A stretch of 16,596 bases of DNA from Bacteroidota bacterium (lineage in GTDB: Bacteria > Bacteroidota > Bacteroidia > Flavobacteriales > Weeksellaceae). The position numbers were made by a program, and so were the translations under genes. Location of the stretch: NCBI GenBank assembly GCA_023433225.1, contig JAEZDQ010000093.1:1-16596 (forward strand), read 5' to 3'. This document shows positions 14,940 to 16,596 of this stretch, piece after piece. A model generated the notes under the pieces. It ran no database searches, was not told the origin of the DNA, and saw only the letters and a program-made list of their open reading frames with translations. Within the stretch, counting starts at the first letter, position 1. Each line of letters opens with the position of its first letter.

Positions 14940-15260
14940 TTATTTTCTCTTTTTGATTCCTCTTGAAAAAATTAAAATATTTGAAATTAATGCGAACGTT
15001 GCAACGCTGTAAGTGATGAACGGATTGACTGAAAGTAAAGTGAAAAGAATTAGAATTAGGGCATAAAGAAATGCGCTGTTTCCTACGATATTCCCCAACC
15101 TCTCCATGTTATAATTTTGGTTAACTTTTTCTTGGTTTTCCCCATAATCGTTGAATCCGGCAATCCAACTATATTTTTGATGATATTTAATTTTGTACCC
15201 GAGCCAAATCATGAGAAGAGTAAAAACAATATTAAATACAAGATAAAATATATCGTCCAT
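14940..15260 (-). CDS. Small membrane protein, DUF3784-like
   Basis: 106 aa from ATG 15258-15260. Two or three hydrophobic helices (about 4-22, 61-78 and 82-96) flank a hydrophilic loop with WIAGFNDYGENQEKVNQNYN followed by RLGNIVGNSAFL. The order W-I-A-G-F/Y-N, then Lys/Tyr/Asn and R-x-G, is reminiscent of DUF3784, a family of small membrane proteins of unknown role; this is a resemblance by eye. Two longer starts exist: ATG 15275 (five codons more), which would be nearly leaderless, and a further ATG at 15305 that lies upstream of the -7 element and is not credible. The gene ends 57 bp before the DPP11 start and could read into it, although DPP11 has its own -7 element. Confidence 0.65.
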   Translation of the reverse strand: MDDIFYLVFNIVFTLLMIWLGYKIKYHQKYSWIAGFNDYGENQEKVNQNYNMERLGNIVGNSAFLYALILILFTLLSVNPFITYSVATFALISNILIFSRGIKKRK

Positions 15261-15280
15261 TAGACTAGTCTTCATTTTTT

Positions 15281-15288
15281 CAAAACTA
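15281..15288 (-). promoter_or_regulatory. -7 promoter element for the small membrane protein gene
   Basis: Minus strand TAGTTTTG matches TAnnTTTG and ends 20 nt before ATG 15260, the same spacing as at the other genes in the window. A TTG lies at 15303-15305, only 14 bp away, shorter than usual for a -33. Confidence 0.45.
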
Positions 15289-15295
15289 CATAAAA

Positions 15296-15331
15296 TTAAA
15301 CACAAAAGGGCTTCCTTGCGGAAACCCTTTT
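15296..15331 (-). terminator. Rho-independent terminator of the Ig-like T9SS protein gene
   Basis: AAAAGGGCTTCC (15304-15315) and GGAAACCCTTTT (15320-15331) pair over 12 bp with one mismatch around a TTGC loop. On the minus strand a T-rich stretch follows, and the hairpin starts 16 bp after the stop codon at 15347. Confidence 0.85.
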
Positions 15332-15346
15332 GACAATGGGTTCAAT

Positions 15347-16596
15347 TTATTGCTTAATCACTTTTACGGTCTGAACCTTTTTCCCGGACAGAATCCGAAC
15401 CAAATACGTTCCTTTCCCGAATGAACGGAAGTCTATTTGGTTGTCTTGTACCTGAGAAACAGCACTCAATTTCCTTCCGGTCAAGTCGAAAATTTCAACG
15501 GAATCAATCCGGTTTTGGCCGGAGATATAGAGCACGTCATTTACCGGATTCGGATAGACGCTGAACAAATTCGCATTCACATCATCTACCCCTAAGAAAA
15601 GATGGACGGTAATGGCCAACAATCCGCTTTCACACCCGTCAATGGTCTGGCTGACATAATAAGTGGTGCCATCCACCAGTTCCGTATTTTCCGGCAAAAC
15701 GATGGTGCCGTCTTCATCTTCGTACCAAGTCAAGTCACCGGTTGCGGTTACTGCCAAGTCGGCCAAGGTATCACCCATGACAAAGAATTGGTCCGCATCA
15801 CCTGTGGGCGCATCAGGAGCCGGACTCACTGTTACTACTACTTCTTCCAATGCGGATTCACAAACGGATATATCTCCGGTTTGAACGGTCCAGTTGTAGA
15901 AGAAATAATAAACGGTATTATTGGTGTTGGCGTTATTGATGGTTCCTCCGGTTACCGAACCCACATCTCCGATTGGATAAGGAAAACCGGAATGCTCACT
16001 GGAAAACTCCCTGACCAATGTCGGGCTTGCAGCCGCAACCAAGCGGTAAGTATTTCCGGCCTCCACCGAAAAGCTTAGTGGAACTTCAAACTGTACAGGA
16101 TTGGAGGAATTCCCAGCCGGACAGGCCACGGTGGTTTCTTCCAAAACGTTCCAGTTTTCATCCAACAACTGCATCACCAAGTCACCCGGTGTTGTGGAAG
16201 CCAAATACACATCGACCGATGTGATGGTGAAATCTTCGGTGGTATCGAATGAAAGCCCCCAAGGATTGGTTCCCGGATTTACGGAAGAGCTGGAATTGGA
16301 AGCGGGTGCAACCCTCGCGCCTCCTTCAATGATTTCACCTTCGCCCGCACCGTATGACACGGCCTGAACCCAATAACTGGTGGTTTCCGTTAATCCAGGC
16401 GTTTCAAAATTATTGCCCGTATAAACCGGTGTAGTAGCCGTTTCGGAATCATACCAGTTGATTTCGTCGCCATTGGTTGAGGCGGTAAGGGTAACGCTAT
16501 TTCCGCTGCAAACAAAATCGGGTTCTTCGACGTTTAACGTAGGTGTGGTACAGGCTCCTTCTTCCGCATTCAGAATAGCGAAGAACTGTGCGGAAC
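15347..16596 (-). CDS. Multidomain Ig-like surface protein with T9SS type-A sorting domain (partial, N-terminus off right edge)
   Basis: The reading frame is open from the window edge (first full codon 16592-16594) to the TAA at 15347: 415 residues of the C-terminal part. Visible in order: an Ig-like domain of the Ig_7/CHU-associated kind (about 15-82: CTTPTLNV, VCSGNSVTLTAS, INWYDSET, FETPGLTETTSYWV), a beta-rich domain (about 100-250) with DFTITSVDVYLAST, a second Ig-like domain (about 258-330: TGDLTWYEDEDG, TYYVSQTIDGCESG), and a T9SS type-A sorting domain (about 345-415: FSVYPNPVNDVLYIS, VEIFDLTGRKL, GKGTYLVRI, VKVIKQ). These are stalk-like modules of large flavobacterial surface adhesins or enzymes; the functional N-terminal part is not in view. 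The GTG at 16358-16360 is internal and not a start, because homologous Ig sequence continues through it. Confidence 0.9.
   Translation of the reverse strand, partial: SAQFFAILNAEEGACTTPTLNVEEPDFVCSGNSVTLTASTNGDEINWYDSETATTPVYTGNNFETPGLTETTSYWVQAVSYGAGEGEIIEGGARVAPASNSSSSVNPGTNPWGLSFDTTEDFTITSVDVYLASTTPGDLVMQLLDENWNVLEETTVACPAGNSSNPVQFEVPLSFSVEAGNTYRLVAAASPTLVREFSSEHSGFPYPIGDVGSVTGGTINNANTNNTVYYFFYNWTVQTGDISVCESALEEVVVTVSPAPDAPTGDADQFFVMGDTLADLAVTATGDLTWYEDEDGTIVLPENTELVDGTTYYVSQTIDGCESGLLAITVHLFLGVDDVNANLFSVYPNPVNDVLYISGQNRIDSVEIFDLTGRKLSAVSQVQDNQIDFRSFGKGTYLVRILSGKKVQTVKVIKQ

Noticed and set aside
15261..15305. Longer N-terminus for the small membrane protein
   Set aside because: The ATG at 15305 lies upstream of the -7 element (15281-15288), and the added residues do not look like part of the protein.
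16358..16360. GTG as the start of the Ig-like T9SS protein
   Set aside because: The frame stays open upstream to the window edge and continues a recognisable Ig-like domain, so the codon is internal.
1..16596. Mobile elements, CRISPR arrays, tRNA or rRNA genes
   Set aside because: No transposase or integrase sequence, no spaced direct-repeat array, and no tRNA-like GGTTCGAATCC stretch was found on either strand.

Overview
The window looks like chromosomal DNA of a member of the Bacteroidota, most likely class Flavobacteriia. Three things point there: two secreted proteins end in type-A Type IX secretion (T9SS) sorting domains; several genes have TAnnTTTG-type -7 promoter elements close to the start codon and almost none has a Shine-Dalgarno sequence; and the protein families (LytS-type kinase with LytTR-type regulator, S46 dipeptidyl-peptidase, YCF48-like propeller, AsmA-like protein) are typical of the group. 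I see no tRNA, rRNA, CRISPR array, transposase or integrase.

Layout. 1-1289 (minus): a two-component pair, a membrane LytS/YehU-type histidine kinase followed, with an ATGA overlap, by its response regulator, which runs off the left edge. 1471-2616 (plus): a T9SS-exported protein of unknown function, divergent from the kinase. 2634-5967 (minus): a secreted YCF48/BNR-type propeller and, 19 bp behind it, a large inner-membrane-anchored AsmA-like protein with an internal duplication. 6099-8129 (minus): a Tat-exported PhoA-type alkaline phosphatase, then an NfeD/OB-fold membrane protein that carries a perfect Shine-Dalgarno sequence. 8284-12007 (plus): a tight operon of membrane metallophosphoesterase, DtxR/MntR-family metalloregulator, a small secreted protein of unknown function and mnmE, with gaps of 17, 1 and 1 bp. 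12164-12601 (plus): a 5'-truncated HipA kinase-toxin remnant in AT-rich DNA, followed by a strong terminator. 12748-14883 (minus): an S46 dipeptidyl-peptidase that can be assigned to the DPP11 (Asp/Glu-specific) type by one residue. 14940-15260 (minus): a small two-helix membrane protein resembling DUF3784. 15347-16596 (minus): the C-terminal part of a multidomain Ig-like adhesin-type T9SS protein that runs off the right edge.

How the parts relate. Most of the window is ordinary flavobacterial housekeeping and cell-surface physiology: nutrient scavenging in the periplasm (alkaline phosphatase, DPP11), cell-surface proteins, envelope maintenance (AsmA-like, NfeD-like), metal-dependent regulation and tRNA modification. 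I found no clear case for an entirely new system. The best leads are regulatory and evolutionary: repeated TTAACA boxes between the divergent phosphatase and phosphoesterase promoters, a near-palindrome centred on the DPP11 -7 element, a rare strong Shine-Dalgarno sequence, an MnmE with an N-domain insertion and an altered G4 motif, an uncharacterised secreted protein locked between dtxR and mnmE, and the decayed HipA gene.
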